DNA of 64,000 bases from Planctellipticum variicoloris. GTDB lineage: Bacteria > Planctomycetota > Planctomycetia > Planctomycetales > Planctomycetaceae. The stretch's first letter is position 1, and every line of letters begins with the position of its first letter. Under the pieces are notes generated by a model, which did not search any database, was not told where the DNA came from, and worked only from the letters and a program-made list of their open reading frames with translations. Position numbers and translations under genes: made by a program. The DNA lies in NCBI RefSeq assembly GCF_030622045.1, contig NZ_CP130886.1, positions 6,766,001 through 6,830,000 on the forward strand. Direction: 5' to 3'. Shown here piece by piece: positions 36,016-45,496 of the stretch.

Positions 36016-37374
36016 ATGAAATTGAAGCTGCCGGGATGTCGAACCGCCGTTACCGCGCTGCTGGCGCTCGCGGGAGCGACGGTCGCCGTCGCCCAGGACG
36101 AAGACTTCGGTGCGCTGGTCAAGCGACTGCAGAGCGAACAGCCTGCGTTCGCCGAGCGACAGCAGAAGCTGCTGAAGGAGCGCTACGATCTGTCGGACAC
36201 GCCCGACGACGATGCGAAAATGTCGCGCGGCAAGCCGGTCCAGTCGGGCATTCGCGTGCGGCTGCCGCGGGGAGTGACCTGGGACCAGCTTGCGGCGATG
36301 ACGCCTGCCGACGTCAAAGCGAAGAATCTGTGGCCCGCCGGCTTCTTTCCCCTGCCGCACCCGCATCACGAAGCGGGGGGCATGATTTTCACCCAGGTGC
36401 TGATCGACGAAACGAAGAAGCAGACCGGGCGCGACCTGACTCGCTTCGATCTCAACTTCGATCTGCCCCAGCATTTCCTGCCGGAATTCCCCGCGCCGAT
36501 CTACCTGACCACCCGGCCCGATCTCGGCGACGTTTCGCAGGGGAAACTCGTCTCGATCTCCAACTACTACGAACTGTTCAAGGACATTCTCAATCCGAAG
36601 CAGCTTGAGGGCCTGCGACTGCTGGTGACGCCGTTTCCCCAGCAGCAGTTCAACGCCACGGACGACCGCCGCTCGCTCATGGCGCATCTCGGCGTGTCCT
36701 GCTTCGACTGCCATTCCAACGGCCACACGACCGCCTCGACGCATACCGTCGGGGACATCCGCCCCAACGAACATCGCCACCGGATCGATACGCCGACGCT
36801 CCGCGGCGTGAACGTCCAGCGGCTGTTCGGTTCGCAGCGGGCCATGAAAACGATCGAAGACTTTACCGAATTCGAACAGCGGGCCGCTTACTTCGACGGC
36901 GACATTACGACGGCCGCGAAGAAGGGGGTTAATCCGCTCGAACGGGGGAGCCAGGTCCACTTCATGGCAGAATTTCAGGCGCTGCTCGACTTCCCGCCGG
37001 CGCCGAAGCTGACCGTGTTCGGCAGACTCGACCCGAAGCTGGCGACGGAGAGCGAACTGCGCGGCGAAGCGGTCTTCTTCGGGAAGGGGCAGTGCGCCTC
37101 GTGCCATACGCCGCCCTACTACACCGACAACCTGATGCACAATCTGAAGGTGGAGCGGTTCTTTAACGAGAAGATGATCAACGGTCGCAAGGCGTCGGCA
37201 GACGGCCCGATCAAGACGTTCCCGCTGCGGGGCATTAAGGACTCGCCCCCGTACCTGCACGACGACCGCCTGCTGACGCTGGAGGACACGGTCGAGTTCT
37301 TCAACCTGGTACTGGAGCTGAAGCTGACGACGCAGGAGAAGCAGGATCTGACGGAGTTCATGCGGGCGTTGTAG
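36016..37374 (+). CDS. Di-haem cytochrome c peroxidase / MauG-family protein
   Basis: A 452-aa secreted protein (signal peptide to VAVAQ|D; GAGGAG before ATG 36016). Two c-type haem sites are visible: C229FDCH and C360ASCH. The C-terminal part (GIKDSPPYLHDDRLLTLEDTVEFFN) matches the second haem domain of bacterial cytochrome c peroxidases and MauG proteins. The N-terminal 200 residues are larger than in classical peroxidases, and the spacing of the two haems (131 residues) fits the family. It probably reduces hydrogen peroxide in the periplasm using cytochrome electrons. The divergent OxyR-like gene supports this. Confidence 0.82.
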   Translation: MKLKLPGCRTAVTALLALAGATVAVAQDEDFGALVKRLQSEQPAFAERQQKLLKERYDLSDTPDDDAKMSRGKPVQSGIRVRLPRGVTWDQLAAMTPADVKAKNLWPAGFFPLPHPHHEAGGMIFTQVLIDETKKQTGRDLTRFDLNFDLPQHFLPEFPAPIYLTTRPDLGDVSQGKLVSISNYYELFKDILNPKQLEGLRLLVTPFPQQQFNATDDRRSLMAHLGVSCFDCHSNGHTTASTHTVGDIRPNEHRHRIDTPTLRGVNVQRLFGSQRAMKTIEDFTEFEQRAAYFDGDITTAAKKGVNPLERGSQVHFMAEFQALLDFPPAPKLTVFGRLDPKLATESELRGEAVFFGKGQCASCHTPPYYTDNLMHNLKVERFFNEKMINGRKASADGPIKTFPLRGIKDSPPYLHDDRLLTLEDTVEFFNLVLELKLTTQEKQDLTEFMRAL

Positions 37375-37403
37375 GCGCTCGGATGGAATGGATTATCGAC
37401 GAG

Positions 37404-37440
37404 CCGGGAGCTCGCGTCGCGAGATGCGGGCTCCCGGTTT
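37404..37440 (+). terminator. Intrinsic terminator of the peroxidase gene
   Basis: CCGGGAGC (37404-37411) pairs with GCTCCCGG (37430-37437), extendable through CTCGC/GCGGG, and is followed by TTTTGG. It lies 30 bases after the peroxidase stop. Confidence 0.75.
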
Positions 37441-38010
37441 TGGTGAGCTGAAACGCAGGCCTGCCCCGATCGGTTGCGCGATTCTGGTCAACCCGCAGCC
37501 TGGATGCCGCGATTTTCGCCGAAACGCTTTACTCGACAAGACATTACGAGAACGCCTGACGGCTGCTCCGGGACACCCTCTGATCTAGAATCCCGTGGGC
37601 AAATCTGGGAGCGGGGAAAGGTCCACCTTGTCGAATGCGGCCCAAGATCGTCGCTTCGAACCGCCGATGTCATAGATACAGCCTGCTCCGCCTGTCATGC
37701 CATTCCGGGACATCACGATTCGTGACTATCATTCTGTACGACTCTGGCGGGCTCGTCGCGGAATTCGGCGGCTTTGAGACACCTCCTCCGCGTAATCTCC
37801 GAAGAAAGACCTTGACATCGGAACCCGTAGCGCGCTTAATCAATTGCGACGAGGTTCTCTAAGAAGTGGCTCTGCGCCACTATATTCGTCTTGAAATTCA
37901 CGTCCGGGCGGGTTCTGCCGTCGCCTTTGAACTCCAGGTTTTCTTCAACTCCAATGTCGCTTGTTGCGGTCGTGGAGTTGTTTTGTCGTCACTTCATTTG
38001 TGGAGCCGCC
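37441..38010 (+). other. Leader region of DUF1559 copy 2, no gene
   Basis: This stretch has lower GC than its surroundings and no protein-like frame. It contains a TTGACA promoter candidate at 37812. Confidence 0.5.
37812..37841 (+). promoter_or_regulatory. Candidate sigma-70 promoter for DUF1559 copy 2
   Basis: A perfect TTGACA (37812-37817) is followed after 18 bases by TTAATC (37836-37841), about 170 bases before the start codon of the pseudopilin-like gene. The -10 match is modest. Confidence 0.4.
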
Positions 38011-39093
38011 ATGAGCCGACTTTCGAAAACTCGCCCCCGTGGATTTACCCTAATTGAACTCCTGGTCGTGATCGCCATTATCGCGATTCTGATCGCGCTC
38101 CTGCTGCCGGCAGTGCAGCAGGCGCGCGAGGCCGCTCGCAGGACGCAGTGTAAGAATCAACTGAAGCAGATCGGTCTTGCTCTGCATAACTACCATGACA
38201 CGTTCAACAAATTCCCTGCCGATGGAACATGGTCCTACAATCGCGGTCCGTGGGTCGTCGCAGGCGGGGCGCCGGGGGCGCAGCCAACTGGGGAGCAGTC
38301 GCGACATCTCACGTGGATTTACTCCATCCTGCCCTACGTCGATCAGGCCCCGCTGTTTAACCAGATCAATTCATCTCTCCCTTCATGGAACCAGACACTT
38401 CAAACCGGTGCCACGGTCCAAAGTGTCCGGCTTCCCAATTTCATCTGCCCTTCGGACGACACCTATCAGAATCTGCCACAGGGGATCGCCTATACTAGTT
38501 ACGGCGCCTCCGGCGGATATGATTGGTGGTCCCGCGAAGACCAGCACGCCGGCGTTTTTTCGCTCGGCCAGTACAGCAATATCTCGGCCATCAAAGACGG
38601 TACTTCAAACACCGTGATGATCGGTGAGGTCAGCGCTTCTGGCGCGGAACTCGCCGGGAATGCCTGCGGCGGAGGGAACGGGCGTTTGCGACGTGGCAAC
38701 AGTCGGGTCTTTCGCGCTCTGCTGATATCCACGCAACAGCACCCTCGAACGCTGCAGAATATCGGCGTCTGGACAGCTCCGGACGGAACGACTCATAACG
38801 GCAGCACTTACACAGCCTCCGGCTCTTTTTGGTGGAAGCCTTCGCCTTATGCCTGGGGGCCTTCCTACTTTTCTTTCCGAGCACCAATGTCGGAATGGGA
38901 GGGCGCAGCGAGCCCTCATACCGGTGGTGTGCACGTCCTGATGGCGGACGGAACCGTAAGGTTTGTCAGCAACAATATCCAGGCGGTCTGCTATGGGTCC
39001 GCCGGGAGCGCAGTCGCTCCTCAGGGAACGATCTGGAACTCGATTCATACGATGAACGGTGCTGGACTTGAGATTCAATCTGGAGACTTCTAA
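38011..39093 (+). CDS. DUF1559 pseudopilin-like protein (copy 2)
   Basis: A 360-aa protein starting at ATG 38011 (GGAG upstream). The N-terminal [20 protein letters not shown] and the following [17 protein letters not shown] are nearly identical to copy 1 at 4722-5684. The middle differs greatly. The C-terminus keeps [20 protein letters not shown]. It is followed by a lipoprotein with the carboxypeptidase-regulatory pattern, repeating the gene pair of copy 1. Confidence 0.9.
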   Translation: MSRLSKTRPRGFTLIELLVVIAIIAILIALLLPAVQQAREAARRTQCKNQLKQIGLALHNYHDTFNKFPADGTWSYNRGPWVVAGGAPGAQPTGEQSRHLTWIYSILPYVDQAPLFNQINSSLPSWNQTLQTGATVQSVRLPNFICPSDDTYQNLPQGIAYTSYGASGGYDWWSREDQHAGVFSLGQYSNISAIKDGTSNTVMIGEVSASGAELAGNACGGGNGRLRRGNSRVFRALLISTQQHPRTLQNIGVWTAPDGTTHNGSTYTASGSFWWKPSPYAWGPSYFSFRAPMSEWEGAASPHTGGVHVLMADGTVRFVSNNIQAVCYGSAGSAVAPQGTIWNSIHTMNGAGLEIQSGDF

Positions 39094-39331
39094 CGTCCTG
39101 AGCCAGACTGGACGTCGGGGCTGAATGATCAGCCCGCCCATGAATGTAGTCTTCCCGATCTCTGCTGATCTGGAGAACTCCGGGGCAGCTCTCACAAGAG
39201 CTGCCGAAATTGGTCCAGCAGACGGCTCGACGAGTTGTGCCTGTCGTCTGCTCAATGTAACCGAGCCCCGATTGCCTTTTAAGTGGCCCACCAGTCTCGT
39301 TCTTGCAGAGACGACATCAGAGGAGAACTTT

Positions 39332-39772
39332 GTGAGGACCTACTGGCCTCGGATCAGCGCGATCGCATTGACTCTTGTGACTCTCTTCACGGTTGGTTGT
39401 GGCGGTGGTTCCACTCAAAAGCGTCTGCCTGTCTATCCGGTGAAAGGGACATTGACGCTGGATTCCAAACCCTTGGGCAACGTTGAGCTGCAGCTTCAAT
39501 CGCTGAGTTCGCAGCCGGATTCTCTCAAACCGCCAGCCTATGGCACGGTAGGCGCCGATGGCACTTTTGTGCTGTCCACTTATGGCAAGGGCGATGGAGC
39601 CCCGGAAGGAGACTACGAAGTCGCGTTGACGGCCGACGCGATGAATCCCGTTGGCTTACCATCCTTCGCGCCCTTTCAAGTCAGTATCAAGAAGGATACG
39701 GGAATCATAGCAATTGATCTGAAGTCCACAAAGACGCGACGGCAGGGAGCCGGAATGCCGCTGGTTGAGTAG
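39332..39772 (+). CDS. Lipoprotein with carboxypeptidase-regulatory-like domain, copy 2
   Basis: A 146-aa protein. I chose GTG 39332 because AGGAGAAC lies just upstream and the codon is followed directly by a lipoprotein signal ending TVGC. The mature part has YPVKGTLTLDSKPLGNVELQ and GADGTFVLSTYGKGDGAPEGDYEV, the same fold pattern as the lipoprotein at 4164-4643. It follows the DUF1559 copy 2 gene by 238 bases. Confidence 0.75.
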   Translation: MRTYWPRISAIALTLVTLFTVGCGGGSTQKRLPVYPVKGTLTLDSKPLGNVELQLQSLSSQPDSLKPPAYGTVGADGTFVLSTYGKGDGAPEGDYEVALTADAMNPVGLPSFAPFQVSIKKDTGIIAIDLKSTKTRRQGAGMPLVE

Positions 39773-40149
39773 CTTCAGATTCGGGTACGTTCGCTTGATG
39801 CAACGACTCCAAACCTTTCGTACCGTTGGTCCGCTTGGAGTGAGGCGCTTGGACACATTGACGGCCAATCCGCTGAAGCGAGGTTTGGTCTTTGGAAGTC
39901 GATTGTCGAATCCTCATACCGTGCGATTGCGCCCAGATTGTTGGCTTGCCCTTCGCGGCTGCCGGGGGGCTCAGACCGCAGGTTATCCTCAACCATTGTT
40001 GGGGCAACACGTTACGAGCATGGGCTCTGTGCAATCCAGATCCTCGAACGCCACTCTTGGCGCTGCCGGGCGGGGGGAGGTATGATTCTCGTTCCACTGC
40101 CGCAGACCCGAACCGAATTCGCCCGACGGGTGTCTGGCGGTCGAAACCC
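39773..40149 (+). other. Gene-free region upstream of tRNA-Ser
   Basis: No protein-like frame is seen in this 377-base gap. Its right end carries the likely tRNA promoter. Confidence 0.45.
40057..40086 (+). promoter_or_regulatory. Candidate promoter of tRNA-Ser
   Basis: TTGGCG (40057-40062) and TATGAT (40081-40086) are separated by 18 bases, about 63 bases upstream of the tRNA 5' end. Confidence 0.4.
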
Positions 40150-40237
<88 letters not shown>

Positions 40238-40292
40238 TTGTTTTGCTGTCGTCGCCGCAACTTGTTGTAAACCAGTGAGTTGCGAGCAGGAA

Positions 40293-40337
40293 CCCTGATT
40301 GGCACAGTCGGCTGTGCCGAAACTGTGCCAATCAGGG
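40293..40337. repeat. Perfect 16-bp inverted repeat between tRNA-Ser and the integrase
   Basis: CCCTGATTGGCACAGT (40293-40308) is the exact reverse complement of 40322-40337. An extra CTGTGCC copy (40312-40318) inside the loop allows an alternative shorter hairpin. It could be a recombinase-binding site near the island end or a strong RNA hairpin after the integrase gene. No U-tract follows. Confidence 0.7.
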
Positions 40338-40452
40338 GAGCGACGGAGTTCAGGTGAGCATCTTTCACGAGCTTCCCCACGGTCGTTCGGGCGAGTTGCC
40401 TCCCTTTCTCCCACGAATTCCCCCGCCGTCACGCTGACCACGGGCGGCTGCT

Positions 40453-41637
40453 TCAAAACAACTTCACCTGCTGCATCTGGCGGATCGATTCCTCGTCGTG
40501 CAAATGGTAATACCGGTGCACCATGCGGCTGTTGCGGTGGCCGAGCCAGTTCATGAGCACTCGCTCTGTGGTGCCGCTGTTTGCGCAGTTGGAACAGAAA
40601 TAGTGTCGGAAGCTGTGCAGGCGGCCGTCGATGAAGCCCGGTTCGCCCGGTCGTGACGGGAACTGCGAAGCCAGCGGCGTCAGAACGTCTCGAATCAGGA
40701 TGCGGCGGACCGTGTCGGCCTTGATCTTCCCGCCCAGCGCTCCGTGGAAGATGCGTCCATCGGGATGCGGCGACAGGGTTCGCAGGAGATCGCCCAGCAT
40801 TTCCTGGATGGGAAAGGTCCGGTCGCGTCCGGACTTTGTTGTTCGCTTCTCCTGGCCTCGTCGAGATTTTTTCGTCGTTTCGTCGGTCAGGGTGATCAGC
40901 GTTTTCTCCGGGTTGACGTCGGACCAACGCAGCGAAGCCAACTCCGAAATCCGCAGACCGGTCGCCGCCAGACCCACGACGACTTCCCGTAGCCAGGCCA
41001 GTTCCGGCGTCTGGCAGTGCTGGAGGATGGCCTCCACTTCCGTCGGCTTCCAGCAGTAGGTGTCCGTGCCGTCAGGCTTCTTCAACGGATAGCTGAATGC
41101 CGCCGAACTCGGCAGATGCTGGTTCTCGATCAGGAATTTGGAAATCTGCTTGAGCGTGGTCAGTTCCAGGTACTCCGTCGCATACGCATAGGATTCCCCG
41201 TCGAGCCAGCCGGCATAGTCATCCATGAGCTGGCGGTTCAGTTCATTCCAGGTACGGCGTCCCTGGGCCTCGGCGAACGGGATGAACTTGTCGAGGACCG
41301 CCCGGTAGCGTTTGGCCGTGGAGGGACGCGGTCCGCCGGAGATGATCGGCCGCTTCACATAGCCCTCATAGAGTTTGCGGCCCTCGGCCCAAGGGACGAT
41401 CTGACGGGATTCGGTTTTGAGCAGGTTGGCATGGGCCTGTCCGTGCTGGACAGCCAGGTTCAGGTCCAAGTCGTCCAGATCTCGCAGCGCTTCGGCCCGA
41501 TTCCGGGTGCCCAGCGATCGACGGCCTAGTGATGGGATATTGACCCGACCATCGACAAAATAGACACCATCGCGTGTTCCCAGCAGCCAGCGATAGTACC
41601 GGCACTGGATTTGCTCTTTCGTGCGCGGTTTGGGCAC
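40453..41637 (-). CDS. Tyrosine recombinase (phage-type integrase)
   Basis: A 394-aa integrase starting at GTG 41637 (AAGGAG ten bases upstream). An N-terminal DNA-binding region (about 100-190) precedes the catalytic domain. Arg appears in [12 protein letters not shown], HxxR in [10 protein letters not shown], the distal His in [11 protein letters not shown] and the nucleophile Tyr in HRYYHLHD. It points toward tRNA-Ser 216 bases away, the standard layout for an island or prophage inserted in a tRNA gene. Confidence 0.95.
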   Translation of the reverse strand: MPKPRTKEQIQCRYYRWLLGTRDGVYFVDGRVNIPSLGRRSLGTRNRAEALRDLDDLDLNLAVQHGQAHANLLKTESRQIVPWAEGRKLYEGYVKRPIISGGPRPSTAKRYRAVLDKFIPFAEAQGRRTWNELNRQLMDDYAGWLDGESYAYATEYLELTTLKQISKFLIENQHLPSSAAFSYPLKKPDGTDTYCWKPTEVEAILQHCQTPELAWLREVVVGLAATGLRISELASLRWSDVNPEKTLITLTDETTKKSRRGQEKRTTKSGRDRTFPIQEMLGDLLRTLSPHPDGRIFHGALGGKIKADTVRRILIRDVLTPLASQFPSRPGEPGFIDGRLHSFRHYFCSNCANSGTTERVLMNWLGHRNSRMVHRYYHLHDEESIRQMQQVKLF

Positions 41638-41703
41638 GGAGATTTTCTCCTTTCTTGTTGCTGTGAGTGAACTTTCCGTCGAATCAGCGTTCGGAAAGAA
41701 TGT

Positions 41704-41985
41704 TCATCGCTTCTTCCAGTGCAGACGGGGGCCCGGAAGGCGGGGAGAGGTAGCGGGCGGTCTCTCGGTCGCTGGTGCCCCCGCCGGGGTTCGAGAGGCT
41801 TCGCACACCTGGGAGAGAATGTTTGCAGAGATCAGTACTCGCGTACCAGGGCCACCCGGCTGCCAGATTTTCAGGCTGCCGTCCTTGACCCGGCGGCGGA
41901 TTGTACTTTCCGAGAGCGTCGAAGCCGCCGAGAATTCCTTGATGGAAAGATAGTTCTGGCAGGACGTTTCGGATAATTGCGGCAT
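41704..41985 (-). CDS. Excisionase-like helix-turn-helix protein
   Basis: A 93-aa basic protein. YLSIKEFSAASTLSESTIRRRVKDGSLKIW (residues 12-41) is a MerR/excisionase-type helix-turn-helix (HTH_17), followed by GTRVLISANILSQV. The rest is a Pro/Ala-rich tail. It lies just upstream of the integrase, with a 66-base gap on the same strand, so it is probably the directionality factor for excision. Confidence 0.75.
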   Translation of the reverse strand: MPQLSETSCQNYLSIKEFSAASTLSESTIRRRVKDGSLKIWQPGGPGTRVLISANILSQVCEASRTPAGAPATERPPATSPRLPGPRLHWKKR

Positions 41986-42088
41986 GAGTGCTTCCGGGGA
42001 GAGACGCGAGGGCTGTTCGCCCTCTACCTGTTCCCAGATAGTGCGCGCGTTATCTTTTCACGGAATTTCAGACCGCCATCGGGCTGGG

Positions 42089-43222
42089 TCATTCCTCGAA
42101 AAACCGATCACGAAATGCCTGCACGATGGCAGTCCCCTGAGGACCGAGTTCCATCCGGAGGCTGATCTCCTCATTCGTTAATCCCTGGTTGACGAGATCT
42201 CGGATATCCATCTTGAAGTCCAGGATGGCTTCGTTACCGGTGGTCATGGAATTCGCATGGACCAGTCCGGAACTGGCCCGGGCGGGCGTGACCACGCTTT
42301 CGGGAATTTCTCGTGGGGTTCGAGACCGATGAGGTCTGCGGGCCGCTGCGCGACCAACGGCTTCGGCGAATCCAGACAGCTTTTCCGGGCCGAAGATTCT
42401 CAACCAGACGGGAGGTGAATAGGAATGGCCCGTGATCAGCTCGAAAGCGCGGCGATAACGGTGATGAACTGTTCCCCGCGAAAGGTGGAGCCGCTCGGCG
42501 ACATCTCGCAGGCGCATCTCAGCAGCATTGTCATATCGACCATTCCGCCAGCCTTCTCGCAGATCCCAGACCTGCAGATAAGCAGGGTAGTTGTCCGCAC
42601 GATCCCGCCGCTCTTCCCCGGCTGTCCCTTCTCGCCAAGGTTGCAGCGCCCTAGGCAGATCGCGGCGCAAGGCCCGCAGTGAGGCTGAAGGAGAGATCGA
42701 TAAGATCGGCGCGTCGACATAACCATCTAAGCTGGGGTCATTCTGTTGTGCCAGTTGCAGGAAGGCAGCCTGTTTCATTTCGTCCAGTTCCCCATCCCCC
42801 GTGAACCCCCGCAGGAGATTCAGTCCGATTTGTGCGAGCGTCTCTTTGGGTAGTGCTGCGATCAGCATTCCGACCAGTCCACGACAGGAGATCGGATGAA
42901 TCGTTCCCGCCAGCCAGGATTCCACTGCCGCATCAGACCCGAGTTGGTCAAATTCCAGGGCAGGATCCGCCGGCAATCTCCCCACCCCAATGCAGCCCAA
43001 AGCAGAGACGGCGAATTCGCGAAAGGCCAGTTCGCGCAGTGATGAACTGGGTTCCTGGAGAAAGTACCGTCGTGCCAGAGCCCAAGCCTGGAGATAATAC
43101 GGATGACGCCGCGTCGATTCCCAGCGGTAGTGGGCAGACAAAGACCGGAACGGGCTCATTGGTTTTGGCAAAAGAGTAAAGGCACCACCCCAGCTTGGAC
43201 CTTCCGGTTGGCTGTCGCTCAT
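42089..43222 (-). CDS. Island protein with sigma-like HTH region
   Basis: A 377-aa soluble protein. The middle (EMRLRDVAERLHLSRGTVHHRYRRAF, about residues 232-257) is a clear sigma-70 region-4-like helix-turn-helix. A second HTH-like stretch near the end reads GLTNEEISLRMELGPQGTAI. The N-terminal half is helical, with no known motif. It may be an island transcription regulator. The segment upstream (43223-43357) is the IS630 flank. Confidence 0.6.
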   Translation of the reverse strand: MSDSQPEGPSWGGAFTLLPKPMSPFRSLSAHYRWESTRRHPYYLQAWALARRYFLQEPSSSLRELAFREFAVSALGCIGVGRLPADPALEFDQLGSDAAVESWLAGTIHPISCRGLVGMLIAALPKETLAQIGLNLLRGFTGDGELDEMKQAAFLQLAQQNDPSLDGYVDAPILSISPSASLRALRRDLPRALQPWREGTAGEERRDRADNYPAYLQVWDLREGWRNGRYDNAAEMRLRDVAERLHLSRGTVHHRYRRAFELITGHSYSPPVWLRIFGPEKLSGFAEAVGRAAARRPHRSRTPREIPESVVTPARASSGLVHANSMTTGNEAILDFKMDIRDLVNQGLTNEEISLRMELGPQGTAIVQAFRDRFFEE

Positions 43223-43357
43223 TCGTTCATCCGTTTCTGTGGTACTTTCGAAAGTCTTTCGCGGGACTCAATTTTGCCCGTATTAGAGCCTGATCTCAAT
43301 CTGACTTTCTCACGATTACGTTGCCGGCGGAGATGTCCAGCACATCTGACGCGACTA

Positions 43358-43372
43358 AATCACCGGCCACGA
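43358..43372. repeat. IS630 left terminal inverted repeat
   Basis: AATCACCGGCCACGA next to a TA target duplication. Confidence 0.95.
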
Positions 43373-43397
43373 TTCTGAAACACTTCGATGGTCGTTC

Positions 43398-44429
43398 CTA
43401 CAGCGCCGCCGGTCGCCGGTGGTTGTGTCGGCGGATGTAGGAGCGGACGTTTCGCATCAGTTGCGGCATCGTCGAGCATTTGTGGTTCCGTGTCACGTTG
43501 GCGTGTAAGTCCTCCCACGTTCGTTCGATCCGGTTGTGATCCGGACAGTACGGCGGCAGGAAGTGCAGGCGCAGCCTGCGCCCCAGCGGCGTCGCCAGAC
43601 TCTCCCGCACCAGTCGGGTCGTATGGATCGCGTAGTTGTCCAGGACGACATGGATCTTCTTCGCCTGCGGATAGCGCTGCGTCAGCTCCCACAGCAGCAG
43701 TACGAACAACGCCGTGTCCTTCCGGTCGCCTTCGATCGCGATCAACTCCTTCGTCCGCGCATCCTGAGCCCCCGCCAGGTAACGCTTCTCGTTCTTCCCC
43801 GGCGTGAGAACCTGTTTCTGCTGCCCGCGGAGCATCCAGTCCTCGCCGATCTTCGGATTGAGATGGATGTCGATCTCGTCCTCCCAGACCGCCACTTCGC
43901 CCGTCGGCAGATGCGCCACCAGTTCCTCGATCTGCTCCAGACACTGCTGTTTTTCGGCCTCCGGCCACGGACACTCGACCGTTGGCTTCGGTCGTCCGCG
44001 CCGCGCCCCGATCAGCCGCAAGGCCCGGCTCATCGTCGACAGGCTGATCTTCACACTCGTCCGTCGACGGAGCGTTGTGATCAGCATCTCCCGCGTCCAG
44101 GTCGGCCGCTTCCAGCCGTCCTGCAGCGGATCGCCGGCCACGACCTCCCGCAACTGCGTCAGGTACTCCTCGGTCAGTTTCCGTGGCCCGTTGCCGCCCC
44201 GCCGGTCGAACAAACCGATCTCGCCGTCCTTCCCGTAACGCTGCTCGGTCCGATACACGGTGCTGCGACCGACCTTGAGCGAGCGGGCAATCCAGGTGGG
44301 AGAACGTCCTTCCAGTCGATGGATCACGATCAGATACCGCGTTCTCAGCCCGGCGTCCTTCAGAAACTTCAACTGCTCGGACAACCGCTGCTTGGCGCGC
44401 TCCGCCCGGGGTGAAAGAATGCCTTCCAT
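43398..44429 (-). CDS. IS630-family transposase
   Basis: A 343-aa transposase (ATG 44429 after AAGGAG). The N-terminal half carries an HTH (SPTWIARSLKVGRSTVYRTE). The DDE catalytic residues fall in VWEDEIDIHLNP, HVVLDNYAIH and PDHNRIERTWEDLH, the tight D-D-E arrangement of the Tc1/IS630 group. It is full-length inside intact ends, so the element may be active. Confidence 0.93.
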   Translation of the reverse strand: MEGILSPRAERAKQRLSEQLKFLKDAGLRTRYLIVIHRLEGRSPTWIARSLKVGRSTVYRTEQRYGKDGEIGLFDRRGGNGPRKLTEEYLTQLREVVAGDPLQDGWKRPTWTREMLITTLRRRTSVKISLSTMSRALRLIGARRGRPKPTVECPWPEAEKQQCLEQIEELVAHLPTGEVAVWEDEIDIHLNPKIGEDWMLRGQQKQVLTPGKNEKRYLAGAQDARTKELIAIEGDRKDTALFVLLLWELTQRYPQAKKIHVVLDNYAIHTTRLVRESLATPLGRRLRLHFLPPYCPDHNRIERTWEDLHANVTRNHKCSTMPQLMRNVRSYIRRHNHRRPAAL

Positions 44430-44529
44430 GGGGAACTCCTTCCTTGGTTTGGAGTTGTGATACCTCCAAGGTAAGGGTTCCCCATCTCGTTTCCACTGCA
44501 ATCCCTCCGCTCTGCCGCGCGCCTCACAT

Positions 44530-44544
44530 TCGTGGCCGGTGATT
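44530..44544. repeat. IS630 right terminal inverted repeat
   Basis: TCGTGGCCGGTGATT, exact reverse complement of the left end, next to TA. Confidence 0.95.
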
Positions 44545-44642
44545 TAGCAACGTGATGGCCGGTTCGGGACGGGGAGGAGCCACTCCCAACGCCTGCCGGA
44601 TCGATCGTCGAGCGAATCCAGGCCATCTGGTCTCGGGGAAGT

Positions 44643-44915
44643 TCAATCGCAGCGCCTCCGTTGTCGTGGGTGAGTTGTCCGGGAGCGGTTTTGATCGATT
44701 CGCGGCTTTGTTCCGCGCATGGCCTTCATGAACTGGTCCATTCCCCACGCCAGGCCGACCCACGCAAGGAGCGCGGGCCAGCCCAGCAGAGGGAATCCCA
44801 CCAAAGAGATCAGCAGCCAAAAGGCGACATAGCGATTGCTGCCCTCTTGCAGCCGGGCGAGCTTTCGGCGGCGAGAATTGTCGTGGACCAGTTCAGGCCA
44901 CCCGCCGGATAGCAC
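44643..44915 (-). CDS. Small two-TM protein of the island
   Basis: A 90-aa protein with a basic N-terminus (NSRRRKLARLQEGSNRY), two hydrophobic helices (VAFWLLISLVGFPLLG and PALLAWVGLAWGM) and a basic tail. The start is uncertain: GTG 44915 lacks a clear ribosome site. The gene overlaps the end of the upstream 78-aa gene by 23 bases, which suggests translational coupling. Function unknown. Confidence 0.5.
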   Translation of the reverse strand: MLSGGWPELVHDNSRRRKLARLQEGSNRYVAFWLLISLVGFPLLGWPALLAWVGLAWGMDQFMKAMRGTKPRIDQNRSRTTHPRQRRRCD

Positions 44916-45129
44916 TCACGGACTGGCAGACCACAGGATCTTTGCGGGACAGATCGAACTCGTCCCAGTCGATGAACTGGGGCGGCAAGAGATTTGGTTC
45001 GGGATCAAAGTCGTCGTCCGTCAGATCGATGGACGAGAAGCCGAGGCGGCGGATCGTGGCGAGGTCCTCGCCGGTGGCGCTGGCCACGGCACAATCGAGA
45101 TCGTGCTGGTATCGGTTTCGTCGGGGCAT
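44893..45129 (-). CDS. 78-aa acidic protein of the island
   Basis: A small protein from ATG 45129 (AAGGAGTG upstream): a basic N-terminus MPRRNRYQHDLDCAVASATG, then ATIRRLGFSSIDLTDDDFDP and an acidic middle (IDWDEFDLS). No known domain. It starts just after an intrinsic terminator (45164-45190), so it begins a new transcription unit with the two-TM protein. Confidence 0.55.
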   Translation of the reverse strand: MPRRNRYQHDLDCAVASATGEDLATIRRLGFSSIDLTDDDFDPEPNLLPPQFIDWDEFDLSRKDPVVCQSVSAIRRVA

Positions 45130-45163
45130 CGTTTTCACTCCTTGAAGAAGTCGGGGAAGGAAA

Positions 45164-45190
45164 ACGACCGCCCCACGGTGAGGCGGTCGT
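45164..45190 (-). terminator. Intrinsic terminator of the 46896-45243 operon
   Basis: On the minus strand, ACGACCGCC and GGCGGTCGT form a perfect 9-bp stem followed by TTTTCCTTCC. Confidence 0.75.
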
Positions 45191-45242
45191 GAGAAGACAC
45201 AACCGCCCTGCATACGCAAGGCGCAGACTTAACGAATGACAG

Positions 45243-45488
45243 CTACCTTGACGGCAGCAGCCAGTGTTCCTGGAGCCAGGTCACCTCAGCGGTCAAGGCC
45301 GCAGAACGTGAAGGGAACGGTCCCAGCAGCGGGCCTTGAACTGGGGAGAGATCCGCCATCCATTGGCCATCGGGTGTCGGCTCGACATGCGAACCACGGC
45401 GAATTGACAACCGGCCGAGGCGGTTCAGATGGATGGCTTCGTCAAAGACACAGCGAACCGTTCCCGTCGCTTCGATCAACAGGTCCAT
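45243..45488 (-). CDS. 81-aa island protein of unknown function
   Basis: The sequence begins MDLLIEATGTVRCVFDEAIH and continues LGRLSIRRGSHVEPTPDGQW, LGPFPSRSAALTAEVTWLQE, HWLLPSR. The SHVEPTPDGQWMADLSP pattern looks like a small conserved accessory-gene family of planctomycetes, but I cannot name it. It starts 8 bases after the 311-aa gene and ends the operon. Confidence 0.6.
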   Translation of the reverse strand: MDLLIEATGTVRCVFDEAIHLNRLGRLSIRRGSHVEPTPDGQWMADLSPVQGPLLGPFPSRSAALTAEVTWLQEHWLLPSR

Positions 45489-45496
45489 GTCACCTC

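Larger units (their letters stand above)
43358..44544 (-). mobile_element. Complete IS630-family insertion sequence
   Basis: A 1187-bp element. The ends are perfect 15-bp inverted repeats AATCACCGGCCACGA (43358-43372 and, reversed, 44530-44544). Each end is bordered by TA (43356-43357 and 44545-44546), the family's target duplication. The single transposase gene is intact. Confidence 0.95.
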
